Part shown: in pieces, positions 24,020 through 36,112 of the stretch
Layout: each line of letters opens with the position of its first letter
Position numbering within the stretch: the first letter of the stretch is position 1
NCBI GenBank assembly: GCA_951804985.1
Contig: OX638135.1
Location: 9,687,058-9,751,057, forward strand
Direction of reading: 5' to 3'
DNA from: Dryomyza anilis
Lineage: Eukaryota; Arthropoda; Insecta; Diptera; Dryomyzidae
Length of the DNA stretch: 64,000 nucleotides
Made by a program: the position numbers and the translations under genes
Notes under the pieces: model-generated
Told to the model about the DNA's origin: nothing
Databases searched by the model: none
Seen by the model: only the letters and a program-made list of their open reading frames with translations

Positions 24020-24740
24020 TAAAAATCCAAAACCGATTGTGGCTTGTCTTGTTTGATACTGCCAGCAAATTTGTATGTTGTAACATACAAAGTTTTCGAA
24101 TTGCTTAATAAACCAAAACTATTCGAATCAAATTTTTATCTCGTGCATAGATCCGGCTCAAGCAAGAAACACGTTGATGCTCTGACCAGACATCCGCTCT
24201 GGGCAGGCATTAGCATAACAAAGAAGCTGATCATCAACGATTATTTCCTACCAAAATTGGACGAAAAGATACAGAAGTACATCGCGAATTAAATACCATT
24301 CATTGTCACTAATCGGAAGAAAGGGAAGTAAGTAAGTGAATTACATCCGCTGCATAAAGAAGGAGTACCGTTGCATACATACCATGTAGATCATATAGGA
24401 CCTTTGGAATCAACAAGCCCAATATACAACCACATCTTCGCGGTGATAGAATCTTTCATAAAATTTTCATGGCTCTATCCGACTAAATCAACATCAAAGT
24501 CATTTCGAAGCTGCGCGCACAAAGTATCATTTTCGATAATCCAATGTAAATTATTTCCGATTGAGGTTCAGCCTTCACGTCAGACGATTTCCGAGATTAT
24601 TGCGAATTCGAAAACATCAAGATAACAATGGTATTGCCGCGCGCCAATAGTCAAGTTGAGAGACTCAACAGTACCATCATATCTGTTTTGTCAAAACTAA
24701 GTATTGAAGATCCAACTAAGTGTTACCGGGGTGACGTGAC
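24020..24740 (+). pseudogene. Ty3/gypsy pol fragment: RNase H end and integrase
   Basis: The pol polyprotein of LTR retrotransposons. Around 24060-24290 lies an RNase H C-terminus motif (FYLVHRSGSSKKHVDALTRH) followed by KLIINDYFLPKLDEKIQKY. From 24371 the integrase core starts with YHVDHIGPL (first catalytic D) and HIFAVIESFIKFSWLYPTKS. A rearranged or frameshifted join near 24513 leads to ITMVLPRANSQVERLN with the integrase E. Reverse transcriptase and protease are absent and there are stops. It resembles 412/mdg1-type gypsy elements, and the palindrome remnant could be of the same lineage (inference). Confidence 0.82.
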
Positions 24741-25140
24741 ATAACCTCAAGGGACATAATCCCAAATGACTATTTGGGATTATGTTCCACTCCGAGGCGG
24801 TCATAATCCCAAATTTTTTTGTTTGGCTTTATGACCGCTTCAGGGGGGAACTTAATCCCAAAGGCAAAGTGATGATTAAGTGATGATTCAAAATTTCTTT
24901 TTCTTGCATCTTGTTCTTCTTCTTGCATTTTTTGCAAGAACAAGAGTGCGAACAAGATCGAGATTTTCTTGTAAGAACAAGAGCAAGATATGAAATGCAA
25001 GAACAGGAGCAAGTGCAAGACTAACACTGCAAGCAAAGCAAGAATCTTGCGTTTTTTTTATCATTTTAATGTATTTATTATGTTTTTAAGATAATAATTA
25101 AATTCAAAAGAATTCATGATATTACTAATTACACTCTTCT

Positions 25141-25690
25141 ACAAGAATTTTAATCTGAAATGAAATCTATAATTTCTGGTTGATTTCAGTCTCCTGATTC
25201 TTGCTGCGTACTCAGAATTTCCCCTATACGTCGAGATAATGCAGAAAATCGAGTTAAAGTTGCAAAAAAGGCCGTTTTTGGTACTTTATATCGCAAATTA
25301 TCGCACGATTTCGATATGATGCAAACGCAAACTTTATTACTAAATAAAATATGAACCTTGGCCTACGGATATTTGTCAAAAAAAATCTATGTCCAGATAT
25401 TAGTTTTTGCAAAAAGTCAAAAATATATTTGTATTACCAAAAAAGTGTGTTGAGAGAGTAATTTATCACAATTCTCTAAGCTGTCTTATTAATCATTTTA
25501 ATATTAGTTCGCAATATTTTAGCTTTCAAAATTTTGAAAAAATGTTTTTAACTTAATCTTACTTAAATTTTTCGGAATATTTTTTAAAATTTGTTTATGA
25601 AACATTTGATTAAAATGAAGGCAATTGCACGCAGAGACATATAATTTCATACTGTTATAATGTAGTGGCGCTAGATGCAAAACAATATAA
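25141..25690 (+). repeat. Dispersed repeat D, inverted copy at 31290-31862
   Basis: TGATTCTTGCTGCGTACTCA, AAAATCGAGTTAAAGTTGC, AAAAAGGCCGTTTTTGGTAC, CGCACGATTTCGATATGAT and TAATGTAGTGGCGCTAGATG appear in the same order on the opposite strand at 31290-31862. Non-coding. The remaining sequence to 26078 shows nothing recognisable. Confidence 0.75.
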
Positions 25691-26078
25691 TTGAATCACT
25701 TGAGCTGAACTGAATGTGGTATTAACTGTGGAAATTTGCGATAGCATTCACTTTGTAGTACTTCATAAATTTGTAGTACTTAATAAATTTATATGTTTTC
25801 AATTTTAATATCTGCATCGTTTAACAACATTTTATCGCATGATATAAAATGTGTATCTGAACGTATCTAATATAAACGAAATATTTTTTAAGATTATTGA
25901 AATCATTTTTTTTATATTTTACAAAAAATGTATTAAGTTCCATAATATGAAAGTTTTTTTATGTATTTAAAATGTATCAGTATATATAAAATTTTAAATA
26001 TAACAAATAATAAGCTACAATATTGATCGGAAAAAATGCGCCTAATATTCAAAATTTTGCGCTTTTTAAAAAGAGCGG
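25691..26078. other. AT-rich stretch, no gene seen
   Basis: No coding frame, repeat border or splice signal was recognised. Confidence 0.4.
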
Positions 26079-26335
26079 AAACTATAGAGAAAGGCGCAAA
26101 ATTTGCAAAAAATCATAAAATTGCAAATTTTCCACCTCTACAGAAGGGCGCAAAATATAGAAAAAGGCGCAAAATGTTCAAAAAAGCATAAAATTGCAAA
26201 TGCGCCTTATTTACAAAATTTTTGCGCATCTATAGAAGGGCGCAAAATATAGAGAATGGCGTAAAATTTGCAAAAAATCATAAAATTGCAAATTTTCCAC
26301 CTCTACAGAAGAACGCAAAATATAGAAAAACGCGA
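26079..26335. repeat. Minisatellite-like repeats with GGCGCAAAAT motifs
   Basis: Three units of roughly 70-92 bp share ATAGARAAAGGCGCAAAAT, CATAAAATTGCAAAT and CTACAGAAGGGCGCAAAAT. The first and third units also share TTTTCCACCTC. The middle one has an alternative GCGCCTTATTTACAAAA segment. Confidence 0.75.
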
Positions 26336-26342
26336 AAAGTAA

Positions 26343-28131
26343 TAAAAAATAAAATGTGGGCGTATCACGCCCATTTTTGGATCACATATTTTTAAGTGAA
26401 TTCTAACAATACGTTTTAAATTTTAAATCTTGAATACTTTTCGAGTTATTGCTTCGTAAAGAGTTATATAAAAGTGACTTGTATGGGAGGTGGGCGTGTC
26501 CGTTGACCAATTTGACTCATTTACATTGACAAAACTAACTTTTGGCTAAAAAGTATTGAAACGAAATATCATCGCATTCTAAGCAGTATTTCTCAAGTTA
26601 TCGTGTATACGGACAGCAAGACAGACGGACGGATGAACGGACAGACATACAGACAGACAGACATGGCTAAACGGGCTCGGGTAGTGATGCTGATCAAGAA
26701 TATATACTTTACCATACCGGACACTCCTCCTAAGGGGCGTTACAATATATATGCACAAAGTTAATATACCCTGTACCTCATAGGTGTAGGGTAGGGATGC
26801 CCAACTCAGCCCGTACGGGCACGACGTCAGCACGCAAGGTGCTATACGAGGGGAAGATCGGTGAAGCATAAATGGTGAGAGGATTTTTAGAGTTAGAACG
26901 AGTGCAGCGAATATAAATGCGTGTGCCCTGCTAAAGTCGATCGTGCGAGCTGGTCCGCGCTACTTTGTTCTTCAGTCACCCCAGTATAAATTGTTAAATG
27001 TATCACAATTAATACAAAATATTTAATGTAAAATAGAATTTTGACTAAATGTTTTTTTTTTATCTGAAACTTATTTTGAGGCATTTAAATTTATTTTAGA
27101 TAGAATAAAAGGAAATTTTGAGATCTTTTGACAATTGCAACAAATCTTTTAAAAATATATCAAGTACTGTTCAAAAAATAATGTTTATGTGGTTTTTTTT
27201 TTTGTTATGCACTCATTCTTTAACAGTGTTTTAATTAAAAATAACAAAATAAAGTAAATTTAAGAATTGGTCGACAATTTCTAGTTTCTATTGGGGTTCG
27301 ATGCGTAGAGTTAAAGTCGACTGCGCACAGTAGAACATATCATTTAGTTAATGATATAAATATTTATATTTTCATTTGTATTTTATACAAAATCTTATTA
27401 ATTAAAAAACAAATATTAATAACTCACTTGACTCTTTTGCAATAACATTTTTTGTTAACTTGTCCAGTTTTATAAACAGAATAAAAACATAAGATTGGTT
27501 TTAACAAAAAAAACAAGAAATGTACATAGAATTATCCAAAAATACTGTATTTTGTGAGTATTTTTGGATAATTCTATGTAAATTTCTTTACAAAACAACG
27601 AATTATATTTATGTAAGGTTTTGTTTTCCTTTGTTACACCGTACTCTCATCGCACTCTCTTCTTTCAGTGTTGCATCAATTCTTAAGTAAAATAGGGCAG
27701 ATATGTGAAATAAATAATTATTTTAGAATTTAGTTAAGTTTAAGATTTTAATCACTTTAGACACACATTGTATATCCCAAAACCTTTTACAGAATAATAA
27801 CAAATAATATTTTTTTGCAAAGCGAAAATTACATAAATGTTATGAAAAAAAAATGTATAATTATTTAAAATGATAAAATTTGAATATTTTAGTAATTCAA
27901 AATAATAAGAAATATAAATGGGTCCGTTAAAACCAATCTAAAATAATCAAACTCTTAAAAAGACATTTAAATTTCCCGGAATTTCTAAAAATGCAACACT
28001 AAAAGCCCCGCCGATTTCTGCGTTGCAATCCCCGCTCACTTCTGCCCGTAGATACCCCTCGCCTATCACTCGATTGCCCGTGATGTCAGCCGCGGGCAGG
28101 CGAGTTGGGCATCCCTAGTGTAGGGTATAAA
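26343..28131 (-). mobile_element. DINE-1-like element, subfamily B, truncated and split
   Basis: The plus strand begins internally (GTGGGCGTATCACGCCC) without the hairpin end, continues through GGGCGTGTCCGTTGACC, a GACAGACGGACGG block and the core TGATCAAGAATATATACTTT, and ends CTCATAGGTGTAGGGTA. Its last bases are separated by a 1.3-kb hAT element (26792-28117), after which the element resumes as TATAAAA. Confidence 0.85.
26792..28117. mobile_element. hAT element inside DINE-1, 8-bp TSD
   Basis: The left end TAGGGATGCCCAACTC and right end GAGTTGGGCATCCCTA are perfect 16-bp inverted repeats. GTGTAGGG (26784-26791) is duplicated at 28118-28125. GC-rich subterminal sequence (CCCGTACGGGCACGACG, CCGCGGGCAGG) contrasts with the AT-rich interior. 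The longest frames do not resemble a hAT transposase, so it is non-autonomous. Confidence 0.93.
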
Positions 28132-29264
28132 AGTCAAATATTCACAAAATATAGTTTTTAAGTATGTCCAATCGGCACTGCGCTAAAAGGTTATGATTGT
28201 TTCAAATTATAATTGAAGAAGTTATTAACAAAAAAAATCGATATTAAAACAAAATTTATTTGATGACTTTTAGTTCTATAACGACGATTTATAATCCGAT
28301 TTTTACGTTTTTCGTATTTTTGAAATTAAAAAAACTGTTGTAAATTAATTTAATAATTGGTAATAGTTACTTCTATTACCTTTTAATTCTTGAATAAATG
28401 GTACAAAAAACTAGGTTAAATATCAAACTTAAGTTTGGTACAAATGGTACAATTGGTACAAATGTTATACTTAAAAAAAAAAAAAATCAATTTCAAATAT
28501 TTTTGGTTTTCGAAAAGTGAAAATAATCATTAAAATTGTGTATATCTGAAGTAGTTTTCCAACGGGATGTCTGTATTGATCACCTTTAATATAATACACA
28601 AATTGAATTTTGTTTCCAAAGGGTACTGAGATATGTACACCTTCCTAAAATCGGAGTCCAAAAATAATTATTTTTTTCAAATTTATGTGTAAAAAGTCAT
28701 TGTAAGAAATGATGGCACTGTAAAACAAAGGGTACCATTAGATAACATTCGATGAACATTTTTAATTTATGGTCTTATTTTTATTATAGGACTGTTAAAT
28801 TTTAAAATATTTTTTAATAATTATATTTGAGAAATATAAATAAAAGTTTGATATTTGATATTATTAAAGTCAAAAATAATTATTTTTGATAAATACTTTC
28901 AAAATTCAAATATAATTTTTATTTTAGATACATATTTATTAAAACCAAAATTAATTATTATTTTTGATATATATATATGGAAAAAATGTCGTTACGCCTA
29001 CCAAAAAAATCTCCAAACAAACAACCCAATTGGCTCAACTTTAGATAACCGGATGAAGTGAAATATTTTTTCTTCAAACTATCCCCTCTGTTTGGGTCCC
29101 AGACTAAATAGGGGCGCGGTCGGACTTGTGGTACCCCAGATAAATCGAAACCTTATACACCTACCTATATGAACATGTAGGTACTGAAATGAAAGATATT
29201 GATCTCACGATTAGTATGTTATTATGTTCATGATTCGATAACCACAGTAACCTCAGGACCCTTT
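28132..29264. other. AT-rich stretch, no gene seen
   Basis: Contains GTACAAATGGTACAATTGG short repeats near 28400-28465 and diverged copies of TCAAATATAATTTTTATTTT near 28820-28960. No coding evidence. Confidence 0.45.
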
Positions 29265-29421
29265 TTATACCCTACACTAAGAGTGAAAGGGTATATTCAG
29301 TTTGGTACGCCGTTTGTAACACCCAGAAGGAAGCATCTCCGGTATGGAAAAGTATATATATTCTTGATCAGCATGACCTCCTGAGTCGATTTAGCGATGT
29401 CCGTCTGTCCGTCTGTCTGTC

Positions 29422-29456
<35 letters not shown>

Positions 29457-30028
29457 CTGTCTGTCTGTCTGTCCGTCTGTCTGTTGAAATCCCTAAGACT
29501 TTTAAAATTGAAGAGCTAGATAAATGAAACTTATAACTTAGATTACTAATATACCTACGCTGTATGTGCGAAAAAATTGGCGAGATCGGTCCATGGCGAC
29601 CTATGATCCGACCACTTATGTTCAAATACCACATATAAAATGTACATATAAAGATCAATTTTTATGTATACGTGCTTAGGTAAACTTTGTTGGTCAAATA
29701 TATATTGACATCATGCTCAAATACATGATAATAATGTTTTCCGGCGAAAAGACTTGTGGTTCACAAAAAAAAAAAATCGAAATTCGGTACACCTACCCAT
29801 TTGTAAATATGGGTATCAAATGAATGGAAATTCTTCAACGATTGAATGTTTGTAGTTATTTTCAGGATTCGTATACCCTGGTGACCTATATATCACTTTG
29901 AATGGTAACCACACATATGTGTAGGGTATTTATAGTCGGCTTAGACCGACTATAATTTTGATAATCCTAACTATCATAATTACACCTACTTTAAAATTTC
30001 CCATGTGATCTAACCTTCCCAACTGGTT
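29265..30028 (+). mobile_element. DINE-1-like element, subfamily A, full length
   Basis: From TTTATACCCTACACTAAGAG through GTATATATATTCTTGATCAG, a long GTCTGTCCGTCTG tract (29401-29483), the hairpin TAGTCGGCTTAGACCGACTA (about 29934-29953) to TTCCCAACTGGTT. It is one of the best preserved copies and close to 47261-47996. Confidence 0.93.
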
Positions 30029-31289
30029 AGTTTTAACAACTGAATTTATTTTTTACACGAATAATATATAGATACAAGTGTGGGTACCCAAACGAAAAGA
30101 AATTTAATCACTTTTGTATTTATGTTTTAAAAAATAAAAAAATTAATATTTTATAAAAAAAATTTCGCGCTTCTTTGCTATAACTTCCCAACGAAATATT
30201 ATAATTAACTGTTGGGCCACTTCTAGAAAATTTAAAAAAGCGTTTCACGTTACGAATTCATTTCAAAATTTTCTTCGTCATTTTGATAAATAATTAAAAA
30301 TTTTTCTCAACAATCAGCATTTCATTTTAATTTTATTTTTTACATAATTACAAATCCTAAACGCTATATATCGTTATAAGATCATAAAAATAACCATATA
30401 ATTACAAAAGTGGCATTATTACCTTTCATTTGAGTACCTATATGACCAAATATGTTGGTGCACCGGATATCGATTTTTCTAGGGTACCACAGATCCGATC
30501 GCACCCTAAATTTTTTTTTTGTTTTTTAAGCAAATAAAAAGGTTGATTTAAAGAAAAAAAAGTTGGTTTAAAGAAGTACAGTTGTGTATAATTCATTATA
30601 TACTGTATTTGATGAGAAAATATAAAATAAGGGCCCAAAATAAATTTTTGGGGCGCATTTTAGAAAAAATTGGAAAAAAAGGCGCAAATAAATCAATCGC
30701 CCCCCCCAAATCATACTTCTGGGTCCGCCCTGCACAGGCTACGCAATATATACTTATATATTTTTTTTGTTAATTTGATTAACAGGTGATTTAATTTTTA
30801 CAATATCAGAAAAGCTTACTTCGCATTAAAAGTCAAAAATATATATATATTGAAAATATACACTAAATATTATTTTCATTTAGATTTCAAATGTTGCGCG
30901 AACAATTTTATTATTACTTTATTATTATGATGAAGCGATCCATTAAGGCATATTTTTTTAAAATTTTCTCAATTCATATTCGTTACGAAAAATAGTTCCA
31001 AATCTGCCATTCATTATAATAAAATGTTCAATATATGTTACTACAACAGCCGCGTCCAAACAATACTATAAATTTAAATTTGATAAAGAGTAGGGTGTAG
31101 CATTTTTTATTAATTTCATTTCAAATTTTCAAAAATTTCAGTGCAGTCGCTCAGAAGCATTCGTTGACGACGGTGTATATTTGATTTTTTTTAACCCATT
31201 AAAGCATGTAGATTCAGATACACACCAGGAGATTATGCAGTGCAATTTTCCCCATCATGTTTTCCCATAATGCGTACATCAGATGCTAA
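30029..31289. other. AT-rich stretch, no gene seen
   Basis: Apart from a C-run (about 30697-30706) and GGGGCGCATTTTAG/AAAAGGCGCAAAT text near 30650-30690 reminiscent of the 26079 minisatellite, nothing is recognisable. Confidence 0.45.
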
Positions 31290-31862
31290 GCATTTGGTTC
31301 GATTTTGCATCTAGCATCACTACATTATATATGTATGAAATTATATATCTTTGCGTGCAATTCCCTCCATTTTAATCAAATATTTCATAAACAAATTTTA
31401 AAAAATATTCAGAAAAATTTCAGTAAGATAAAGTTTAAAACATTTTTTCGAAATTTTGACAGCAAACACATTGCGAACTAATATTAAAATGTTTTTTAAG
31501 AAACCTTAGATAGTTTTGATAAATTATTCTCTCGACACATTTTTTTGGTAACACAAATTTCTTTTTGATTTTTTGCAAAAACTAATATCTGGACATAGAT
31601 TTTTTTTGTCAATTATCTGTAGGGCAAGGTTCATATTTTATTTTGTAATAAAGTTTGCGTTTGTATCATGTCGAAATCGTGCGATAACTTGCGATATAAA
31701 GTACCAAAAACGGCCTTTTTTGCAACTTTAACTCGATTTTCTGCAAAATCTCGATGTGTAGTGAAAATTCTGAGTACGCAGCAAGAATCAGGAGACCGAA
31801 ATCAAGCAGAAATTATAGGTTTTATTCCAGATTAGGCCAACAACCCTCAATATGTAAAACAG
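31290..31862 (-). repeat. Dispersed repeat D, inverted relative to 25141-25690
   Basis: Reverse-complement match through GTACCAAAAACGGCC, AACTCGATTTTCTGCA and GAGTACGCAGCAAGAATCAG. The border with the hAT-derived fragment that follows lies near 31865. Confidence 0.75.
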
Positions 31863-31869
31863 TGTTATT

Positions 31870-32445
31870 GTACAACAAGTAACTATGGAAAGCATGCAAA
31901 ATATTTATGAACGTGAACATTAATGACGATGTGTGTTTTATTTTTTTTGTTTTTCAAGGCTGAAGAATATAAGCATATTAAAAATAAAGTCTGTGAAGCA
32001 CTTTTCAAGCGGTAAATTGCTTCAAAAAGATAAAATAGACAAAACAATGTTGTTTCTCTTTTCTTCGCTACGCTAGTTCGTACATCGATTGTGCATATGC
32101 ACATTATAATTTTTTGTTTTATATTTAAACATAGTTTTTTTTGTTAATTTCAATTGTTCATCAACAACAAAAATGTGAATAAAGCAGCATGACGGTACCA
32201 CAAAGAAAACTCGTTGTTGTTGCACAGGATAGCTGTACTAGATACATACATCTAGTGCCATGCGACTGTCTGTTGTCATGCGTCTGTCCGTTGTCATGCG
32301 AAGAGTTGTCAATGTGAATTACGCATCGTAATTCGTTATTATTGTATTCTCTTATTTCTGTTAGTGTTCGCTTTGTAGCGTTTCAGTTTGTGTTTGCGTT
32401 TCAGTTTGTATTTGTATTCTCTTGACATTCGGTACGTGTAGCATA
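31870..32445 (-). mobile_element. hAT-family internal fragment, inverted copy
   Basis: Reverse complement of the material in 3981-4640 and 19790-21200: TTTTCTTCGCTACGCTAGTT, CGACTGTCTGTTGTCATGCG, TTCTCTTATTTCTGTTAGTG and GTAGCATACC. The terminal inverted repeats are missing. Confidence 0.65.
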
Positions 32446-32478
32446 CCATTTTTTTTAATCTCTAACGAAAACAGAAAT

Positions 32479-32621
<143 letters not shown>

Positions 32622-33124
32622 CTCGAAAATTATATTGAAAACTATTGAAAAGTTGAATTGAATTGCAAAGTTTATTAGTGCTACAGTTGGACTGTAATAT
32701 TGAATAATTTTGCCGCAAGCTTTTATTTTTGTATTTGCAAACCTCTTAGTAAATTTTAAAATTTATTGCTTATAAACGTATATCTTAATAATATAATTTG
32801 AATAAGATTGAATTTAATTTATTTCATATATTAATATGTATTCATTATAAATATACATACCTACTATAAATATATTTTTAGTAAATTTATTTTTAATTTT
32901 TTAGTACAGAATTTTTTAAAAGCTTGTTTTTGAAACGTTTTTTTTTTTATTAGTTTTTTATTACTGTCAATCAAAGGTCGATGATGGTCAATTAATGGTC
33001 GATGATTATAGCCCACAAACTAAAAACTATCCGTGCACATAATTACAAAAGAATTAAAATTTTGCATTAAACATATTTTATATCTATGTATTTTACATTA
33101 CTACGTATTTTACATGACTACGTG

Positions 33125-33640
33125 CCATCTGTGTTGCACTTTTGCAATTAATTTATTGTTAACTTATTTTGGAATTGCTGCCGATTCTAATTTTGCCATT
33201 TCGTCAAGATCATCAAAAATTCACACTTTATTCGGGATTATCTTTTTTTTCTATTTTTAACTGATCCCACAAATTTTATATAGAATTTAGTTGTCGACTA
33301 CATAAAGGTCAGTCCAATAAGTCAAACATTTTGACCTGAAACCACTTTTTTGTACCTCGTCCCATAAGTTTATAGTCGTTATCCTTTTGAAAAGGTCATG
33401 TAACAGGCAGGTTGTCGTCAGTGAAAGGTTACATTACGTCATTTAATATGGAAATATATAGGAAATAGTCTATGCGACTGTCAATTTTATGAATGGGTCC
33501 AATACCAGATCTCGACATAGCACCCCAAAACATAATGGTTCAACACCATATTAAAGTGTAGAGCGGGTATATCTGTATTCAAACGCTTTTGACCGTGGTC
33601 GTCGAAAATATTATCATCTGCAGGCACTCTGTTTATCATA
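33125..33640 (-). pseudogene. Tc1-like transposase fragment (left arm)
   Basis: On the minus strand, with frameshifts, the order DEMMINRVPAD-like, GAMSRSGIGPIHKIDSRIDY, LPVTWPFQKDNDYK, TKKWFQVKMFDLLDWP and SIENLW-like text follows a Tc1 transposase from the first catalytic D through the QDND motif to the third catalytic region. A short oppositely oriented Tc1 scrap (YGGGNIILWG) is at about 33705-33735. Both are dead. The right-arm equivalent lies at 49500-50950. Confidence 0.65.
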
Positions 33641-35242
33641 GTTTCATTAAAAAAACAACACTGTTTTCAAAAAAAGTTTAACCCCAGGTATACCCACTCT
33701 TGTAATATGGTGGCGGAAACATTATACTTTGGGGTGATAAGTCGTGGTCCGCAATATGTCTCATTATCAAAATTGAAAGTGACAAATGACACTTAGTCAT
33801 TGAAAATAATCATTTGTCATCAAATATTTAGTAATTTTATAGAAATATAATATATTGTAATGCAAAAAGTTAATTCGTTTCTAATTAGGTGCACACAGAG
33901 TTCTTAGTTTGTGGGCTATAATCATCGACTATTAAGTAAACCTTTGATTGACACTAATAAAAAAGGTTGCAATTTAATGTTAATATGTAAACTCAGAAAA
34001 CAGAAAACTAATAGTATGACTATTGATTCTAAAGGACGCGAAAAAATAGTTTTTCCTATTAATTCAATAGTATTTATAGTATTTTGTACTATTTAGCTAA
34101 TAAGGTGATCAACATTAATTCAATAGGACTGTGAATATGTAACATATATATATATTTTTTATTTTAAAAAAGGGAGTTATTGAGATAATCCTTTTTTAAT
34201 AATGTTAAAAATTTTAATTTTTCCACTTTTGCTCAGTTTTGTAACCTTTACAAGGCCGTTTAAATGGTTTCGGTAAGTTAACTATTTACTAAGTTACAGT
34301 AAGTTAAGCTAGTTTGTACATTATTTCATATTTCAAGAACTTATATCTCTGAAACCACTGCAGTTAGGAGTTTTTCTTCATTTCAAAACACAAAACCACC
34401 CTACCAAATTTTATTAATTTTTGAGATGGTGCTGCCAAACCTTCGGTTGATCTGACGTGGAATCACCCATATAATTAATAATGAATTTAAATGAGTTTTA
34501 TGCCTAAGTGAATTTAATTTAAAATGTGAATGTTTTGAAACCATTTTATAATTAAAATCATGTCAGTTGTCAGTATCATTCAGAAACATTGACTTTTTTT
34601 TTAAATTGAGCACTGGGAGTTTATCCGATACAAACTGTTTCTGTGTCAAATTAAAATCATGCAAAAAAAATTTTCTAAATGTAAAAATAATGATAACTAT
34701 GGTTATATTTGAACTGGAGTTTATTTGAATGTATAGCTTTTTGACATTTGTTTTCATTAGAAAACCGTCAAAAAAGATGTAATTAATTTAAGCTCCAGGT
34801 TAATTTTGACTATAGTTACGGGCCAATATCTTTAGTAATACAATGAATTCTTTATTCAATTAAAAAATATATTAATGACCCATAAACTACTTCGCAAAAG
34901 TCACCGATATGATTAGTAGTCGAAAAGTACTAAATTGCTACAAAGTAATAGGTAATTAAAGACGAAAAATGCAACCGTGACTACATAGATCATCGTGCAC
35001 TCGGCGATTGTCAAATTCGTCACTCGTGTCTATTTGTTCGTGCGGGAATGTCGTGATGTGAAGTGAAAAAAAAAACAGCCAACATAAAGTGAATGTTAAA
35101 ATAATATCTAAAATAGATTATAACTAATTCGCAAAATATAAAAAAATAGAAATAAAGACAAAACAAATGTTCATAGAATGAAAATTATTGTTGCTATAGT
35201 TTTGTCATTTTGTTTTAATAGGGTAAACTATAGCATCAGTAT

Positions 35243-35734
35243 TGTTACGAAAATTCAGTCTACGTAAAACTGCTTTACAAGTTCGTATCTTTGGATTGTG
35301 TACAAAATAAAAACACTCTTATGTTTGGTTTAAATTATAACAATTAACTTTATTAATTCACTTTAATAAACAACTTTACTAATAACAAATTCTAACAACT
35401 GCTGTATGTCCACTATTAAACTTGACATTGATCACACACGAGATGCACTCGACCACTTTCCAATCACTACTGAAGATGCGGCAAGCTTCGACTTGTTTCG
35501 TGAACCTTCTGCTCGTTTTGTGAATGACGCATGCTATTGGCATCTCATTCGCACTCATTCGCATTCATGTGTTTTAATGTGCTAATCTTCCATATCTTTC
35601 TCGCACATTGCTCAAAGCGCTGTATGATCTTCCGTCTCTTTCTAACACATTGCTTAGTGCGCTGAATTGTCATGCGTCTCATTTATTATTGCTGAATGCT
35701 TGCACTATGGGGCAAATTACAACTTTTCGTAACA
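35243..35734 (-). mobile_element. Ty3/gypsy 3' LTR, 492 bp (left arm)
   Basis: TGTTACGAAAATTC at 35243 and TTTTCGTAACA at 35734 give the TG..CA termini with short inverted ends. On the minus strand the LTR follows an AGAGAGAGAGAGGA polypurine tract (about 35790) and the integrase end. It contains an AATAAA signal. The right-arm copy is also exactly 492 bp. No 5' LTR is present. Confidence 0.85.
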
Positions 35735-35785
35735 CTGCACTCCACCTTAAACTGTTCGTCCCGAACAGATTTTAATCCTCTCTCT

Positions 35786-35986
35786 CTCTATACGGCGCCA
35801 ACATTTCTAGATGTACTATTTCCGTTTTTCGTCTAACGCCTGCAGTATTCTGAATCTGATACACAATGTCATTAATCCTTTTAATTATCCGGTACGTTTA
35901 ATTATCCTGGTGTGTTTGTAGTTTTGGATTTAACAATAATACTCTTGGCGGGCAACAAAGCATTACCAGATCTCCTTCCTTAAATT
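35786..35986 (-). pseudogene. Ty3/gypsy integrase C-terminal fragment (left arm)
   Basis: Minus-strand translation gives FKEGDLVMLCCPPRVLLLNP, then after a stop YRIIKRINDIVYQIQ and KTEIVHLERMAPYR. This is the usual gypsy integrase tail (K/G-D-x-V..SPKL..VVKRINDVVY..VHLDRL) just before the polypurine tract. The GPF-like centre carries a stop, so it is inactive. Confidence 0.75.
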
Positions 35987-36112
35987 TTTCAGATAAAGTC
36001 CAGAGTGAAGGACTTTATCGTACTACTTGGAATTTGTATTCTCTGGCATTTCCGTACTATCGCTTTTATTTTTGACTTTGGAACAATACTCAAATTTCGT
36101 GCAGATCTGCAC

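Larger units (their letters stand above)
23268..25243 (+). repeat. Direct duplication, period 1,245 bp
   Basis: Block 23268-24014 and block 24513-25243 start with the same GCGCGCACAAAGTATCATTT and continue through integrase sequence, a hairpin-rich segment, the CAAGAA repeat and CCCCTATACGTCGAGATAAT. About 500 bp of gypsy RNase H/integrase sequence separates them. The second block lacks part of the hairpin segment but has extra CAAGAA units. Divergence is low. Confidence 0.9.

Noticed and set aside
24770..25036. Minus-strand frame with leucine/serine-rich start
   Set aside because: Arises from the CAAGAA repeat and hairpin cluster; the pattern is repeated non-coding DNA.
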